From an uncultured Eubacterium sp. (GTDB lineage Bacteria > Bacillota > Clostridia > Lachnospirales > Lachnospiraceae), in NCBI GenBank assembly GCA_910584245.1, contig CAJTZF010000006.1, positions 21,909 through 85,908 of the forward strand: DNA of 64,000 nt, in the 5' to 3' direction. Shown here piece after piece: positions 62,842-64,000 of the stretch; position 1 is the first letter of the stretch, and each line of letters begins with the position of its first letter. The notes under the pieces were generated by a model. The model was not told where the DNA came from. It worked only from the letters and a program-made list of their open reading frames with translations, and did not search any database. The translations under genes and the position numbers were made by a program.

Positions 62842-63912
62842 TCAGTCCTCCCTCAGCCCGGTATCCGACAGGCGTTCGTCCACACGAAGATCAATTAGAA
62901 GCTTAATTCCGAAAGAAAGGATACGATAACAGTGAAACCTCATCCCACAGGCAAATCCCCATATCATTACCTTCCATATGAACGGCGAAATCATTTTCAA
63001 ATGCTTTCCCTTGCACAGCTCTGAAAAATAAAAACGTGCCAGCTTTTCACTTCCGTATTTTTTTAAAACTTTTTTTACACGGGACAGTTTTTTCCCTCCA
63101 AATTGATAATACATTTTTCCGTCGAAAAATGCGGCAAAAAAAATCGTGCAGGCGACCAAATCCCCGTATTTTTCCCCAAGTCCCTTTTCACGCAGGAGCC
63201 GCTCTGTCCTGTCGGCAATCCCCATCCACCCTTCCACAGAATCCCCGCGGAAAGCATAGGAAACCGAGCGTTCATTTTTCCGGTAGACATATACCGGCTG
63301 TTGCAGGAACGCGTACTTTGCCCCCTGGATATAGCATTCGAAATTAAACAGCTTATCTTCGCCATACTGAAATTGCGAAAACTGTATACCGTTACATTCC
63401 AGGAACGTCCGCCGGTACATTTTGCCCCATATGTAAGAGAGCGTTCCCACTGAAAAAAAACCTTGAAAACGGAAAGCCCCCCCATCCGCCGGGAACCCGC
63501 TAAACCTGCCACAACTTCCGGCGGTGAGCCGCCGCCCGTCCCACAGCCGTTCATAATCACCGACGAGAACATCCGCAGGAGCCGCCTCTATTTCACACAC
63601 CATATGCGATACTATATCCGTTCCTGGTAAATAATCATCGGCGTCCACGAAAACAATGAACTCTCCCTCCGCCTGCCTAAGACCAGCATTTCTGGCAGCG
63701 GACGCGCCGCTATTTTCCTGGCGCAGCAAACGGATCTTTCCAGACGCCGCCGCATACTCCTCACAAATGCGACCGCTCCCGTCCCGGGAGCCATCGTCCA
63801 CTAACAGAAGCTCCAGCTCCTCATAATCCTGTCCCAATATACTCTCAATACATTCTGCCAGAAAATCCTCTGCATTATATACGGGGACGATTACGGATAC
63901 TTTATGTTGCAT
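62842..63912 (-). CDS. glycosyltransferase family 2
   Basis: A 356-residue GT-A enzyme of the capsular/EPS type: MQHKVSVIVPVYNAEDFL, LLVDDGSRDGSG near residue 40, metal motif VFVDADDYL near residue 92, then a long helical C-terminal half with an EDKLFN active-site acid near residue 200. ATG at 63912 with GAGGG five bases upstream; the longer frame to 63954 uses a GTG without a site. It is separated from the pel operon by the promoter at 62776 and belongs to the next unit upstream. Confidence 0.9.
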   Translation of the reverse strand: MQHKVSVIVPVYNAEDFLAECIESILGQDYEELELLLVDDGSRDGSGRICEEYAAASGKIRLLRQENSGASAARNAGLRQAEGEFIVFVDADDYLPGTDIVSHMVCEIEAAPADVLVGDYERLWDGRRLTAGSCGRFSGFPADGGAFRFQGFFSVGTLSYIWGKMYRRTFLECNGIQFSQFQYGEDKLFNFECYIQGAKYAFLQQPVYVYRKNERSVSYAFRGDSVEGWMGIADRTERLLREKGLGEKYGDLVACTIFFAAFFDGKMYYQFGGKKLSRVKKVLKKYGSEKLARFYFSELCKGKHLKMISPFIWKVMIWGFACGMRFHCYRILSFGIKLLIDLRVDERLSDTGLRED

Positions 63913-63926
63913 TTTTGCCCTCATTT

Positions 63927-64000
63927 CTACGTGTACTTCAATGCCTGATACCACGAATTGCTCCGTTCGCTCTTTGAGCTCTCTCTCGCAATTCTAAAAC
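63927..64000 (-). CDS. possible 3' end of another gene (partial)
   Basis: A minus-strand frame enters from the right edge and ends at TAG (63927-63929) with ...SERSNSWYQALKYT. Another frame ends nearby at a TGA. Too short to identify; a gene very likely ends here because the GT2 start follows within 20 bases. Confidence 0.3.
   Translation of the reverse strand, partial: FRIARESSKSERSNSWYQALKYT

Noticed and set aside
1..64000. CRISPR arrays, rRNA operons, intact insertion sequences, prophage
   Set aside because: No regularly spaced repeats, no rRNA motifs and no transposase, integrase or phage structural genes were seen.

Overview
The window looks like a chromosome segment of an anaerobic, spore-forming, flagellated Clostridia, most likely Lachnospiraceae. 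The evidence is a SCIFF peptide/maturase pair, spoVAA-AB-AC, the mbl-flgF-flgG synteny, a TrpB2-type tryptophan synthase, a CD3324-family regulator, a Gram-positive-style pel locus, strong AGGAGG ribosome sites and tRNA genes without encoded CCA. No rRNA, CRISPR array, intact insertion sequence or prophage is visible.

Positions 1-23 kb are mostly housekeeping. A minus-strand set asd, Nudix-like, pyrC, pyrF and a lipoprotein gene diverges from a cold-shock gene. It is followed by a PepSY protein, a short spoVA operon with a forespore-type promoter, an amidase, uppP, and a four-gene membrane-lipid operon (PAP2 phosphatase, flippase-like protein, pssA, psd). Then come GH31 and nth, a small zinc-metalloprotease-like protein, trpB2, a DUF218 protein, a secreted esterase, four tRNAs (Glu, Ile2/Met, Asp, Leu) and a large secreted GH43 protein. 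Positions 23.8-34.7 kb carry, all on the minus strand, a glycosyltransferase and glf, yvyF-like, comFC, recD2, the flagellar rod genes with mbl, and scfA/scfB. scfA is a 46-residue gene that is easy to miss.

Positions 34.8-38.4 kb hold a divergent cassette: an S24/S26-type peptidase against a PqqD-HPr-kinase fusion and an ABC transporter. Positions 38.4-43.8 kb form an A+T-rich accessory island: GNAT, a double methyltransferase, small regulators, and fragments of DUF6440 and rubrerythrin genes.

Positions 44-64 kb are a large exopolysaccharide region. A transcription unit starts at a near-consensus promoter (62776-62804) and runs for about 14 kb on the minus strand: PqqD, PelD fused behind an SDR domain, PelE, a large GT-C-like membrane protein, DUF2194, PelF, PelG, DUF2304, GT4, a dolichol-phosphate-synthase-like GT2 and DUF4832. 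Almost every gene overlaps or abuts the next. Facing it are a second DUF4832 gene, a Wzx-type flippase, an NTP_transf_5 nucleotidyltransferase and a small protein with an EGVYAASG motif. I read this as a c-di-GMP-controlled Pel-like polysaccharide machine. PelD is the receptor, PelE the adaptor, PelF the synthase and PelG the transporter. It appears to have extra parts for lipid-linked sugar decoration (GT2, DUF2304, GT-C) and for peptide recognition (PqqD). The second set of PqqD/HprK/peptidase/ABC genes about 25 kb away may belong to the same process, which is inference.

Many start codons were moved inward from the longest reading frame, on the basis of ribosome-binding sites, promoters and family N-termini.
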